A DNA stretch of 64,000 nt. Origin: REEB52 sp964626905 (GTDB lineage: Bacteria; Chlamydiota; Chlamydiia; Chlamydiales; SM23-39). Location of the stretch: the NCBI GenBank assembly GCA_964626905.1, contig CAZVHA010000001.1, positions 124,001-188,000 on the forward strand, written 5' to 3'. The notes below the pieces were generated by a model, which had not been told where the DNA came from, searched no databases, and saw only the letters and a program-made list of their open reading frames with translations. Shown piece after piece: positions 33,970-43,018 of the stretch (the first letter of the stretch is position 1; each line of letters starts with the position of its first letter). A program made the position numbers and the translations under genes.

Positions 33970-35055
33970 TCAAATAAGCTCCACTGCAACCGAATCGTAA
34001 TAGAGCATTCCTTTTTCTGTCAGTTGGAGCCTATTTTTTGATTCATTGAACACTAAAAACCCTTCGCGGCTGAGTGTTTCAATCGCCTTTTTTGTCTCAT
34101 CGGGGAGAACAAAGGCGCCGATATCCACTCCTGAGAGGACCCGCAAGTGGATGGCGAGAAGCTCATTTGTATGGGCCGAGGGGCAAAGTTTTTCCCGAAA
34201 ATCGACTGGCGAGCTACCCTCTTTAAGGTGGCGCGCGTAGCGGTGGATATTGGCCACATTGCGAAAGCGTTCCCCTTCCCAGTAGCTAAATGCGGAGGGG
34301 CCGAACCCTAAGAAGGGTCTTCCGGTCCAATACCCGAGATTGTGGCGCGATTCGAATCCTGCCCTTGCAAAGGCTGAAATCTCGTAGCGCTGAAGCCCGA
34401 TTTCTTGAAAAGTTTCTAAGGCTCTTGTCAAAAATTTTAATGAGAGTTCCCCTGGCGGTGTTTTCACCCTCCTCGCATAGAATGAGGTGTGGGGCTCGAT
34501 GGTCAAGTTGTATAGGGAAAGGTGCTGGATTGGCAGATCCTTTAATACATAAAGGGTTCTTTCCCAACTCTCTTCTGTTTGATTTGGCAAATCGTACATT
34601 AGATCGATCGAAATATTTTTAAACCCTGCTCGATGGGCCTCTTCAATCGCTTTTTCAGCCTTTTTTGCCGAGTGGAGTCTCCCCAAAACATCGAGGGAGG
34701 CATCATCAAACGATTGGACGCCGAGACTGAGCCGGTTGATTCCGATGTTTACAAAATGGGAAAAAAGTTCAAAGGAGCTCTCTTCGGGATTTGCCTCAAT
34801 GGTGATTTCGCAGTCTTCATCCCTGGGAATTTTTTCCAAAATCTCCCCGATCTTCTCAAATAATGAGGGGGTTCCCCCGCCAAAATAGACCGATGTGATC
34901 TCTTTCCCCTTCCAAAGGGGGCGCTTTTGCTCCCACTCGAGCGCGATCGATGCGCTGAGGAGTGTTTGATAGGCGGGCCGGTTTGGAATCACATAGAAAT
35001 GGCAATAGGGACATTTTTTTGTGCAAAAGGGGATGTGGAAATATACCGAAATCAC
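33970..35055 (-). CDS. hemW: HemW-like radical SAM protein
   Basis: 361 residues. The radical-SAM cluster motif CTKKCPYCHF is at the N-terminus, then YFGGGTPSLF and RLSLGVQSFDD. The Cys residue before the cluster found in true coproporphyrinogen oxidase HemN is missing, so a heme chaperone/HemW function is likelier than the oxidase of the older label hemN. It overlaps the upstream coiled-coil gene by 4 bases. The order hemW / hypothetical / sucA / sucB recalls CT052-CT055. Confidence 0.88.
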   Translation of the reverse strand: MISVYFHIPFCTKKCPYCHFYVIPNRPAYQTLLSASIALEWEQKRPLWKGKEITSVYFGGGTPSLFEKIGEILEKIPRDEDCEITIEANPEESSFELFSHFVNIGINRLSLGVQSFDDASLDVLGRLHSAKKAEKAIEEAHRAGFKNISIDLMYDLPNQTEESWERTLYVLKDLPIQHLSLYNLTIEPHTSFYARRVKTPPGELSLKFLTRALETFQEIGLQRYEISAFARAGFESRHNLGYWTGRPFLGFGPSAFSYWEGERFRNVANIHRYARHLKEGSSPVDFREKLCPSAHTNELLAIHLRVLSGVDIGAFVLPDETKKAIETLSREGFLVFNESKNRLQLTEKGMLYYDSVAVELI

Positions 35056-35525
35056 CAGTTATCTGCGTCGGGATCTTCCAAGATTCCCCGCTTCCATCGG
35101 TTCCGATCTGAAAAAGGATCTTCCTCATCCTCCTCAACGACGGTCGCTTCTCCCTCTTCCGTGGGTCCCGCTGCGCCCCCTTCCGTTTCTTCTTCGGTAA
35201 TCGTCTCCATGTCAAACCCTTCGGTTTCCATGTCGAGTCCCGCATCGGTCATGTTGTCCCCCATGTCCATGTCGGGAAGAGTGTGGGGATCGGCGTAGGC
35301 GCCGCGCGCGGCCGATTTTTTCGGGGTTACATACTCTTCGAGCTCGCCGCTCTCTTTCATAAAGCGCAAACGCTCTCTCTCCTCATCGATTTTCCCCTTC
35401 AGTGAACGGATCTCCTCTCTGTGCTTTTCCATATCTTTTTTTGGAACGAGACCCAAATTCATCCACTGCTCGAGATCTTCCAACTCGGTCTCTAATTTCT
35501 TCAGTCTTTCACTCTTAATGTTCAT
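35052..35525 (-). CDS. Coiled-coil hypothetical protein (CT053-like position)
   Basis: 157 residues. Helical, heptad-like N-terminal half (SERLKKLETELEDLEQWM, EEIRSLKGKIDEERERL), then a strongly acidic, Met/Thr-rich disordered half and a basic/acidic end. Not recognised by domain; its position between hemW and sucA is that of C. trachomatis CT053 as I recall. The ATG at 35525 is chosen; TTG at 35582 would add 19 residues. Confidence 0.7.
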   Translation of the reverse strand: MNIKSERLKKLETELEDLEQWMNLGLVPKKDMEKHREEIRSLKGKIDEERERLRFMKESGELEEYVTPKKSAARGAYADPHTLPDMDMGDNMTDAGLDMETEGFDMETITEEETEGGAAGPTEEGEATVVEEDEEDPFSDRNRWKRGILEDPDADNW

Positions 35526-35675
35526 CTGATGGCTCTTATCAAAATTGGTAACTCTTTTTTTTAATCCGTTTGACTCTTCCAAGAGGCAAAAGGGACAGAA
35601 GAGAGCTTTTTACTCCAAAATACAATTTTTGCGCAAGTTTATTTTCTTTTGTGCTATAGAAAAAAAAGGAGGGCT

Positions 35676-38318
35676 ATGCCAAATTTTCCCGACTATGCCA
35701 CGCTCGAAAATCTCAAAATGATCGAAGAGCTTTACCGCAAATATTTGGAGAATCCGGAGGGGGTAGAGCCATCCTGGCGCGCCTTTTTTCAAGGGATCGA
35801 TTTTGGCTCTTATCTTTTCAAAAAAGGGGAGGGAGAGCCTTTGGACGCATCGGCGGTGAGGATCTATGATCTCATCCAAGCGTACCGGCGTTCGGGCCAT
35901 CTTTTAGCCAAATGCAATCCGCTCGAACCCGAAGGGGGGAAGACCGATCTTCTTAAGTCGGAAAAGTGGGGTTTTTCCGCATCGGAATTGGACCAATCTT
36001 TTCCGACTTTTGGATTTTGCGCGGGCGAAAAGGCTCCTTTAAAGGAGATTTTGGCAGCCCTTCAGAGGGTCTATTGTAGCCGGATTGGTTTTGAGTACAT
36101 GGATTTGGGCAATCCGGAGCTCGAAAAGTGGATGCAAAAGGAGATCGAGCCCAAACTCCTCATGGATTTTTCGATCGAGGAAAAGCACCTCATTTTGGAC
36201 TATCTCAACCGCTCCGAGGTTTTTGAGACGTTTTTACACACAAAATATGTGGGGCAAACCCGTTTTTCTCTCGAGGGGGCCGAGACGATGATCCCTATGA
36301 TTGCCGAAATGATCGAGCGCCTCTCCTCCTTAGGTGTGGGGCGGGTGATCATCGGCATGGGCCATAGGGGGCGGCTCAACGTCCTTTGCAATATTCTCAA
36401 CAAGCCGCTCGAGCAGTTATTAATCGAATTTGAAGACGATACGGCGCTCTCTTTTTCCGGCAGTGACGATCTGAGATACCATCTGGGTTTTGTGGGCGAA
36501 TTTTCAACCGCCTCACAAAAAAAAGTGGGTGTCGAAATGCCCGCCAATCCCTCCCACCTCGAGTCGGTCGATCCGGTGGCCCTCGGAGAGACATTTGCCC
36601 TCCAAAAAGGAGCTTCGCAAACGGTGGTCCCTTTGCTCATCCACGGAGATGCATCCATTGCAGGGCAAGGGGTCATTTATGAATCGCTGCAGTTCATGAG
36701 GCTTTCCTCCTATTCGGTCGGAGGGACGTTGCATCTCGTTATCAACAACCAGATCGGCTACACCACTTTGCCCGATGAAGGGAGATCGACTCGCTACTGT
36801 ACCGATATCGCAAAGGCGTTTGGCTGTCCCGTCTTTCACGTCAATGCAGAAGATCCCGAAAGCTGCATTTGGGCAGCGCGGCTAGCTGTTGAAATTCGGC
36901 GAAAATTCCAAATCGATGTCTTCATCGATCTTTTATGCTATCGCAAATATGGACATAACGAGGGGGATGAGCCCTCCTTCACGCAGCCATTGCAATACGA
37001 AATGATTCGGGCGAAAAAAGGGATTCGGGAAATGTATTTCACTGCCTTGATGGGAGCGGGAAAATTGGAGAAGAAAATAGCCGAAACGCTCGAGATCCAA
37101 TTCCGAGATAAAATGAAAGGGGCTCTGGAAAGGGTTAAAGAAGAGGGGAGTGTTCAAGGAAAAGAAAAGGAGAGTGCCCCTTTACCCCTCTTTGCACCTG
37201 TTGCAAGCGGAGTCGATGAAAAAAAACTGCAGGTGGTCCTCGATCAATTTTGCAAAATTCCAAACGGTTTTCACCCCCATCCCAAATTGCAAAAAGCAAT
37301 TGAAGCAAGAGACAAAGTGCTCAGTGGAGATATCGATTGGGCTGCTGCAGAGATGTTGGCTTTTGGCACCCTTTTAGAAGAGGGGATTCCGATCCGACTG
37401 GCAGGGCAAGATGCGCAAAGAGGGACGTTCAATCAAAGACATATGATTTGGGCCGATTATAAAAACGGGGAAAAATATTGTCCGATGTGCCACTTTAAAG
37501 CCCCCTTTCAAATTGTCAATTCGCCCCTCTCTGAATACGCCTGCATGGGATTTGAGTACGGTTACAGTTTGGGCATGCCAGGTGGGCTTACTTTGTGGGA
37601 GGCGCAATATGGCGATTTTGACAATGGCGCCCAAATCATCATCGATCAATACATCGCTTGCGCTGAAAAAAAATGGGGCAATCATTCAACGCTCACTCTT
37701 TTACTCCCTCACGGCTATGAGGGGGCGGGACCCGAGCACTCTTCGTGTCGCCTCGAGCGCTTTTTGCAGCTAGCTGCTGATCAAAATATCCAGGTGGTGT
37801 ATCCATCGACTCCTGCACAGTATTTTCATCTGCTCCGAAGACAAATCTTGCAAACAGTCAAAGCGCCTCTCATTATCCTCACGCCGAAGGGCTTGCTCCG
37901 CGCGCCTGCTTGTACGAATAAGGTGGAGGCATTTACAAGGGGGCAATTTAACGAAATTTTGGATGATCCGGCCGATTTACAAGGGGCAAAACGGGTTCTT
38001 TTTTGTTCGGGCAAAGTATTTTTTGATCTCTTGAAGCTAAGAGGAGAAAGTGCTATCGTGCGCGTTGAGCAGCTCTACCCGCTTCATGTGGAAAAACTCA
38101 AGGAAATTTGCGCAAAATATCGCGATGCGAAGGAGTGGATTTGGGTTCAAGAAGAGCCGCTCAATATGGGGGCTTGGAACTATATCAGGCCGGTATTTGA
38201 GAGGCTAGGAGTGAAGATCCGCCCTGTGGGAAGGGCCGAAAGTGCAGCGACTGCCACAGCTTCGAGCAAAAGACATAAACAAGAGCAGGCAAATTTGCTC
38301 AAAGAGGCGTTAGAATGA
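35676..38318 (+). CDS. sucA: 2-oxoglutarate dehydrogenase E1 component
   Basis: 880 residues. Thiamine-diphosphate enzyme of the TCA cycle, feeding succinyl-CoA. Start ATG 35676 with AAGGAGGG directly upstream. Key segments: VIIGMGHRGRLNVLCNI, the ThDP/Mg motif GDASIAGQGVIYE...INNQIGY, YRKYGHNEGDEPSFTQP, and the transketolase-like C-terminal half (FEYGYSLGMPGGLTLWEAQYGDF and PHGYEGAGPEHSS). A 4-base overlap joins it to sucB. Confidence 0.96.
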   Translation: MPNFPDYATLENLKMIEELYRKYLENPEGVEPSWRAFFQGIDFGSYLFKKGEGEPLDASAVRIYDLIQAYRRSGHLLAKCNPLEPEGGKTDLLKSEKWGFSASELDQSFPTFGFCAGEKAPLKEILAALQRVYCSRIGFEYMDLGNPELEKWMQKEIEPKLLMDFSIEEKHLILDYLNRSEVFETFLHTKYVGQTRFSLEGAETMIPMIAEMIERLSSLGVGRVIIGMGHRGRLNVLCNILNKPLEQLLIEFEDDTALSFSGSDDLRYHLGFVGEFSTASQKKVGVEMPANPSHLESVDPVALGETFALQKGASQTVVPLLIHGDASIAGQGVIYESLQFMRLSSYSVGGTLHLVINNQIGYTTLPDEGRSTRYCTDIAKAFGCPVFHVNAEDPESCIWAARLAVEIRRKFQIDVFIDLLCYRKYGHNEGDEPSFTQPLQYEMIRAKKGIREMYFTALMGAGKLEKKIAETLEIQFRDKMKGALERVKEEGSVQGKEKESAPLPLFAPVASGVDEKKLQVVLDQFCKIPNGFHPHPKLQKAIEARDKVLSGDIDWAAAEMLAFGTLLEEGIPIRLAGQDAQRGTFNQRHMIWADYKNGEKYCPMCHFKAPFQIVNSPLSEYACMGFEYGYSLGMPGGLTLWEAQYGDFDNGAQIIIDQYIACAEKKWGNHSTLTLLLPHGYEGAGPEHSSCRLERFLQLAADQNIQVVYPSTPAQYFHLLRRQILQTVKAPLIILTPKGLLRAPACTNKVEAFTRGQFNEILDDPADLQGAKRVLFCSGKVFFDLLKLRGESAIVRVEQLYPLHVEKLKEICAKYRDAKEWIWVQEEPLNMGAWNYIRPVFERLGVKIRPVGRAESAATATASSKRHKQEQANLLKEALE

Positions 38319-39331
38319 GAACAGAGATCAAAATTCCGAAAATGGGAGAGTCGATTGTCGAAGTGACAATTGGAGCGATTTTGAAGTCGCCTGGATCTGA
38401 AGTGAAGGAGGGCGATGAAATTTTGGAGATTGAAACCGAGAAGGCAAATCAGGTTCTTTCGGCCCCAGCAAGTGGTATTTTAGAGCTCAGCATAAAACAG
38501 GGGGACAAGGCGACGATCGATCAGGTGATTGGATCTGTCGGCGATCAGGGGAGCGCAACTTCATCGGTGGCCGCACCCAAAGCAAAAGGGGAAGCCGCTC
38601 CGCCGCCGCCCTCGCCGCCGCCAAAAGTTTCGGGAAAAGAAACGCGCAAAAAAATGTCAAACGTGCGCAAGGTGATTGCCGAAAGACTTGTCCAGGTGAA
38701 AAATGAGACGGCGATGCTCACGACGTTCAATGAAGTCGATATGGAGGCGATCATTCAGCTGAGGAAAGAAAATCAAGAACTATTTCAGCAAAAACAGGGC
38801 GTCAAACTCGGATTCATGCCTTTTTTCGTCAAAGCTGTTGTTGGGGCCCTGCAGGCATTTCCAGAGCTCAATGCCCGCATTGAAAAAGAAGAAATTGTCT
38901 ATTCTCATTACTACGATATCGGCATTGCCGTCGGCACGGAAAAAGGGCTTTTTGTCCCCGTCATCCGCAATGCAGATCAGCTTTCGATTGCAGAAATTGA
39001 AAAGGCGATTCAAGCCTTTGCAGCAAAGGCCAAAACGGGGGCAATTACAGTGGATGAGATGCAAGGGGGGACATTCACCATTACGAATGGGGGGACATTT
39101 GGCTCGATGCTCTCAACGCCGATCCTCAATCCACCCCAAAGCGGCATTTTGGGAATGCACAATATCGTCAAAAGGGCGGTTGTCATCGATGACAACATTG
39201 CGATTCGCCCAATCATGTACTTGGCTTTGAGCTACGATCACAGGGTGGTCGATGGCAAAGAGGCGATCTCCTTTTTAGTGCACATCAAAAAGAGGCTCGA
39301 AGACAAAGCGAGCTTTTCATTCGGTCTGTGA
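38315..39331 (+). CDS. sucB: Dihydrolipoamide succinyltransferase E2 component
   Basis: 338 residues. N-terminal lipoyl domain with the lipoyl-Lys in EIETEKANQ (residue 43), a Pro/Ala linker (residues about 84-106), then the catalytic domain (KKMSNVRKVIAERLV, GGTFTITNGGTFGS, LSYDHRVVDG with catalytic His and Asp). No peripheral subunit-binding domain is visible between linker and core, so the binding of E1/E3 must differ or be weak. Its end overlaps the convergent ankyrin gene by 15 bases. Confidence 0.93.
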   Translation: MRTEIKIPKMGESIVEVTIGAILKSPGSEVKEGDEILEIETEKANQVLSAPASGILELSIKQGDKATIDQVIGSVGDQGSATSSVAAPKAKGEAAPPPPSPPPKVSGKETRKKMSNVRKVIAERLVQVKNETAMLTTFNEVDMEAIIQLRKENQELFQQKQGVKLGFMPFFVKAVVGALQAFPELNARIEKEEIVYSHYYDIGIAVGTEKGLFVPVIRNADQLSIAEIEKAIQAFAAKAKTGAITVDEMQGGTFTITNGGTFGSMLSTPILNPPQSGILGMHNIVKRAVVIDDNIAIRPIMYLALSYDHRVVDGKEAISFLVHIKKRLEDKASFSFGL

Positions 39332-40000
39332 AGGAGTGGTTTGTATTTCGCCCAAAACATAAGAGACAATTTCTTCTCGCAGTTCTATTGGCAAACGGTC
39401 GATAAGATAGCGGCGCCTACCTGAATGGAGAGTGCCATTTTTAAAGCGATCAAGGTCTTCCAATCGTTGCGTAATCAGCGCTATATTTCGACGATGATAA
39501 TCCTCTCTATTAGCAGATCCAAAAATGACCCCTCCGTTTAGATACAAAAAGGTTGTGAGTCTTTCTTTGGTCGCGTGCAAAGTAGAGAGAAATAAAGGAT
39601 TTCTTCCATCTTCATTTGCGAGATTCACGTCAGCGCCTCTGGAAATGAGTTCTTTCGTCGCTTCTATAGCGAAGTCCGGATCATCGGAATGCGCTATTCG
39701 AGCAAGAGGAGTTAGACCTACTGTGTCTTTCCTACAAACGGCATTTAAAAGCATTGGATCCAAATCGAGAATGCGTCGAATTAAAGGAAGCGATTTTTCG
39801 TCAATCGCCACCGCAAGAGCAGTCCAGCCACATCTTCCACTGGCCGAAAGATCATAGTCCGGCATCCCTTGTAGCAGCTCGTCTAATTTCTCTACCGTGG
39901 GGTCTTCTGCTAATTCAGCTACAAAAGTGAGGGCACTTCCCCCATCATGCGGGGTAGGAGGACACTGTTGTGCAACTGAGTAGGGGCGTGAAACAATCAT
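39317..40000 (-). CDS. Ankyrin-repeat protein with C-terminal F-box-like motif
   Basis: 227 residues. Ankyrin-like units at about residues 50-160 (CGWTALAVAIDEKSLPLIRRIL, VGLTPLARIAHS...ATKELISRGADVNLANEDGRNPLFLS). The last 35 residues contain RLPIELREEIVSYVL, which fits the LPxE...I..YL core of an F-box, here C-terminal as in the PRANC domain of poxvirus ankyrin proteins. Probably a host-directed effector, but this is inference. It starts 1 base after the stop of the A-type carrier gene. Confidence 0.7.
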   Translation of the reverse strand: MIVSRPYSVAQQCPPTPHDGGSALTFVAELAEDPTVEKLDELLQGMPDYDLSASGRCGWTALAVAIDEKSLPLIRRILDLDPMLLNAVCRKDTVGLTPLARIAHSDDPDFAIEATKELISRGADVNLANEDGRNPLFLSTLHATKERLTTFLYLNGGVIFGSANREDYHRRNIALITQRLEDLDRFKNGTLHSGRRRYLIDRLPIELREEIVSYVLGEIQTTPSQTE

Positions 40001-40001
40001 T

Positions 40002-40562
40002 TTAATACCCGTGGGAGTTGCCGCAGCCGCAGGAGGCTTTTACGTTTGGGTTGGTGATTTTAAACCCGGCGCCGTGAAGCCCGTCGACATAATCGATCAC
40101 TGCGCCCATCAGCCGATCTGCCGACTTATTGTGCAGGTGAATTTCAATCCCTTGCGACTCGAGTACGAGATCGCCCGGCTTCGCTTTTTCCGAATAGTCA
40201 AGAAAATATTCAAATCCGCTGCACCCAGCCGCCCTCTCGCCGAAGCGGACTCCCCAACCCGTTTTCCCCTCCTCAGCGAGGATTTCACGGTATTTTTTAG
40301 CCGCTCTTTCGGTGATGGTAATGGTGGAAAGGTCCTCTTCTTCTTCAAGAATTTCGTTGAGGTGGACTAAAAGCGTCTCGATCTCCTCGTCGCTCTTCCC
40401 ATGACCATACATCCCCGCCTCAAGAGTCTCCCAGGTCGATGCCGAACAGCCGACGCAGTGAAGGCCCGTTTGGGTCATCACTTGGGCCAGCTTGGGGCTC
40501 TTGTGAGGAAACTTTTTGAATATCTCGTCTATCGTCATCTCTCTCGAAATTTTTTGTTGCAT
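40002..40562 (-). CDS. Fused DUF1858 / A-type Fe-S carrier (HesB/IscA)
   Basis: 186 residues from the ATG at 40562 (AGGGAAGAG upstream). The N-terminal half (residues 1-70) is a DUF1858-type domain: MTIDEIFKKFP...VMTQTGLHCVGC, with a redox CVGC pair. The C-terminal half is an A-type carrier (VRFGERAAGCSGFEYFLDY...KASCGCGNSHGY) with the three conserved Cys. Fusion of the two is unusual. It belongs to an operon with the ferredoxin (8 bases upstream) and the ankyrin gene. Confidence 0.85.
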   Translation of the reverse strand: MQQKISREMTIDEIFKKFPHKSPKLAQVMTQTGLHCVGCSASTWETLEAGMYGHGKSDEEIETLLVHLNEILEEEEDLSTITITERAAKKYREILAEEGKTGWGVRFGERAAGCSGFEYFLDYSEKAKPGDLVLESQGIEIHLHNKSADRLMGAVIDYVDGLHGAGFKITNPNVKASCGCGNSHGY

Positions 40563-40569
40563 CTCTTCC

Positions 40570-40833
40570 CTAAAATTTAATTTTAACAAACCCTTTTTTG
40601 ATCCGACATTGACACGCAAGTCGCTCTCGGTCAAGCTCGCCTAAAAAATCGGCTTCAGCCTCGTTGAACTCAGTCAAATTGTCCATCCCCTCAGTCACCT
40701 CGATGACGCAGGTCCCACAGACCCCTTCTGTGCAGGCAAAAGGGACCCCCGCCTGCTCACATGCCTCCGTTATCGGAGAATCATCGGGCAAATCGGCCTC
40801 TTCATTGCAATCTTCAAAAATGATCTTTGCCAT
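40570..40833 (-). CDS. 2Fe-2S ferredoxin
   Basis: 87 residues. Cluster cysteines in ACTEGVCGTC (residues 34, 39, 42) and ACQC near the end. Adrenodoxin/plant-type small electron carrier. Followed by the A-type carrier gene on the same strand, a sensible pairing for iron-sulfur assembly. Confidence 0.92.
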   Translation of the reverse strand: MAKIIFEDCNEEADLPDDSPITEACEQAGVPFACTEGVCGTCVIEVTEGMDNLTEFNEAEADFLGELDRERLACQCRIKKGFVKIKF

Positions 40834-40937
40834 ACAATAGAAACAGTCTATTGCGAAGAGTCATTATTTTACAAGTTTTTCAACACCCTCTCATCGATAT
40901 AGTATAAAGTTTATGCATTATAACAATTTAGTTAGCG

Positions 40938-40967
40938 TTGTTTTGATTCTGTTTGTTTTGTTATAAT
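40938..40967 (+). promoter_or_regulatory. Probable promoter of the 41011 gene
   Basis: TTGTTT (40938-40943) and a perfect TATAAT (40962-40967) with an 18-base spacer. The AT-rich leader resembles those of the kinase genes. Confidence 0.5.
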
Positions 40968-41010
40968 AGACAGATATTAATAATAAAGTTAATAAAAATC
41001 GGAGTTAATT

Positions 41011-42960
41011 ATGTCAGACCATATTCAAGCTACTTCTCATTTACCTTTAGCCCCCCGGGCGGAAGAGCAGATTGAGGGTACAGTTGAGGAAGAGCAAATT
41101 GAGGGCGCGCCTGAGCCAAAAAAAACCTTTGAGTACAACGCAACAAGGCTTTTTGAAAGGAATGTAAAAGATTCTTTAGGCACAAGACTTGCGAAAACTG
41201 TTTTAGCGATGATTCTTTTGATTCCGACACTGATTTTTGACATTGGGAGAAGGATTGCCTTTGCACTCAATTTGACAAATGGAAAGAGCGTGAATGTCGT
41301 TGATCTGATCTCTGGCAAAGTCCAGGGGGGCATCGACAAGGTAAAAAATCTTTATAAGAGGCTAACGACACCTAAAGAGATCACAACTGAAGAGCAAAAT
41401 GCAATAGCGACAAAAAAAATGCAAACCCTCAGCGCTAGGCTGATCGAGGGGTATAAGAACCTCAATGGAGGCTATTTGCATTCTAATAGCAGTTTCAGCA
41501 CTCCCTATGCTTTGAGCGCGGAAAAGCAAATTCAAAAGACAAAACAAGAGCTCATTGATGAGGTGAAAAGTTTTGCAATTCGCAATGGGAACTCTGGAGA
41601 GGAATTTTTCAACCAAGTCAAATTGGCTCATAAGACCGTTCTAAAGGCGATTGAAAGTGCGGCGCAAGGTGAAATTTACATCCGAAATAAACAGGAGCGA
41701 TCTGGCAACACGGCTTATTTAAGAAACGTTGCTCAAAAGGAATTCGCGCGGGCCCTGAATTCACAGAGAATGACTTTTAAAGATGCTTTTATTAAAGCAT
41801 GCGTAAAAGGGGACTTAGTGGATGGGCTAAAACTTGGAATCCGTCGCAACTTCTTAACGCTAGACGAGGCGAGAACTATTTTAGAAGGGCGATCTCGTGA
41901 AGTGTATGAAGAAAATCTCTCTTCAGGATTAGAGGGAGCAGCGCAAGCAAAAAAGAGACTCATTGACGATGCTGTGAATAAAGAATTGTTGCAAGCAGAT
42001 CAAGTTGAGGGAATCTATAGCCGCACCCGACCGAAGGTAGAGACTTTGATCCAAACGGCTTATCAATCGATCCAACAGATTGAGGGAGAAACAGAGCAAG
42101 TGAATCGAATCATAGAGATTGCCGATCAATTAATGAAAGATAAGGTGTTGGCCGATGGCGATGCGAATCACTTCCGTGCCTCCGTAAAAGCCAAGTTTGA
42201 AGCGGCGCAAAGGGAAGCCGAAGAAGCTGCAAGAGTCTTGGAAAGTCAAAGGCTTGCTGCAGAAGAACTCGCTCAGAGCAAAGAGGCGCTTCTCGCCCGA
42301 TTTGAGGGGATGATCGAGCTTACCAGCACAAAACAAAAACAAGGGCTGCAATTGATCTCTGATTATAGAGAGGCAGAAAAAACCCTGCAAGCAAAATCAA
42401 AAGAACTTGATGAACTTCGAAAATCAAAGGTCTCTTTTAAAGGGAACTCAATTTCGATTCTCAAAGCAGAAGAAGAGTACAATAGGTCGTTTGTAAAAAT
42501 TTCCAAAATCAAAAATCCTCAGGTAAGAGAGCAGAAATTGCATGACCTAAAGACAAAAGAATACAATGTCGAGACGATCCAGTTGATTCAAAAACTTCAA
42601 AGTTTGCAATCGGAACTGGCAACATTGGTTAGCTCTCAGGCGGCTCTTGCGAAGGCGATTAAAGGTCTTCATCAAGAGGTCTTGCATCTCAATCAAGTGT
42701 TCAAAGTTTTTGCAAAGAACAATGTTCATGGTTTAGATGATCATCGTCAAAAAGAGATCGCACCTTATGCGAAGCAATTGGATCAGTTAGTAGAGGAGTT
42801 GACAAAACAGTATAACGAGGTCAATGGCTCGACTCTTTTCAACCGGATCATTTCGGGTGAAACTGTTTCAAAGACAGTGAATGCCAACTCTGACGATAAT
42901 CGGGCGGAAGTGGAAACGCTTTTGGGTACCTTTGCCGGAGAGACTCAAGTAGCTGTTTAA
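41011..42960 (+). CDS. Large coiled-coil membrane-associated hypothetical
   Basis: 649 residues. Acidic N-terminus, one hydrophobic stretch at about residues 62-88 (TVLAMILLIPTLIFDIG and AFAL), then a mostly helical body with strong coiled-coil heptads at 370-600 (EAAQREAEEAARVLESQRLAAEELAQSKE, many leucine/glutamine repeats). Not recognised. The composition fits proteins exported to the inclusion membrane or cytoplasm by environmental chlamydiae. CGGAGTT is 9 bases before the ATG. A terminator follows. Confidence 0.75.
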   Translation: MSDHIQATSHLPLAPRAEEQIEGTVEEEQIEGAPEPKKTFEYNATRLFERNVKDSLGTRLAKTVLAMILLIPTLIFDIGRRIAFALNLTNGKSVNVVDLISGKVQGGIDKVKNLYKRLTTPKEITTEEQNAIATKKMQTLSARLIEGYKNLNGGYLHSNSSFSTPYALSAEKQIQKTKQELIDEVKSFAIRNGNSGEEFFNQVKLAHKTVLKAIESAAQGEIYIRNKQERSGNTAYLRNVAQKEFARALNSQRMTFKDAFIKACVKGDLVDGLKLGIRRNFLTLDEARTILEGRSREVYEENLSSGLEGAAQAKKRLIDDAVNKELLQADQVEGIYSRTRPKVETLIQTAYQSIQQIEGETEQVNRIIEIADQLMKDKVLADGDANHFRASVKAKFEAAQREAEEAARVLESQRLAAEELAQSKEALLARFEGMIELTSTKQKQGLQLISDYREAEKTLQAKSKELDELRKSKVSFKGNSISILKAEEEYNRSFVKISKIKNPQVREQKLHDLKTKEYNVETIQLIQKLQSLQSELATLVSSQAALAKAIKGLHQEVLHLNQVFKVFAKNNVHGLDDHRQKEIAPYAKQLDQLVEELTKQYNEVNGSTLFNRIISGETVSKTVNANSDDNRAEVETLLGTFAGETQVAV

Positions 42961-42982
42961 TCTGCAAATATTCTCAAATGAG

Positions 42983-43017
42983 AAAAAGCCTCCAGGAAAC
43001 TGGGGGCTTTTTTTTTG
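42983..43017 (+). terminator. Rho-independent terminator, possibly bidirectional
   Basis: AAGCCTCCAG-GAAA-CTGGGGGCTT hairpin with a GAAA loop followed by nine T. On the opposite strand the stem is followed by a short T run, so it may also end the convergent adk transcript, whose stop is at 43019. Confidence 0.85.
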
Positions 43018-43018
43018 T

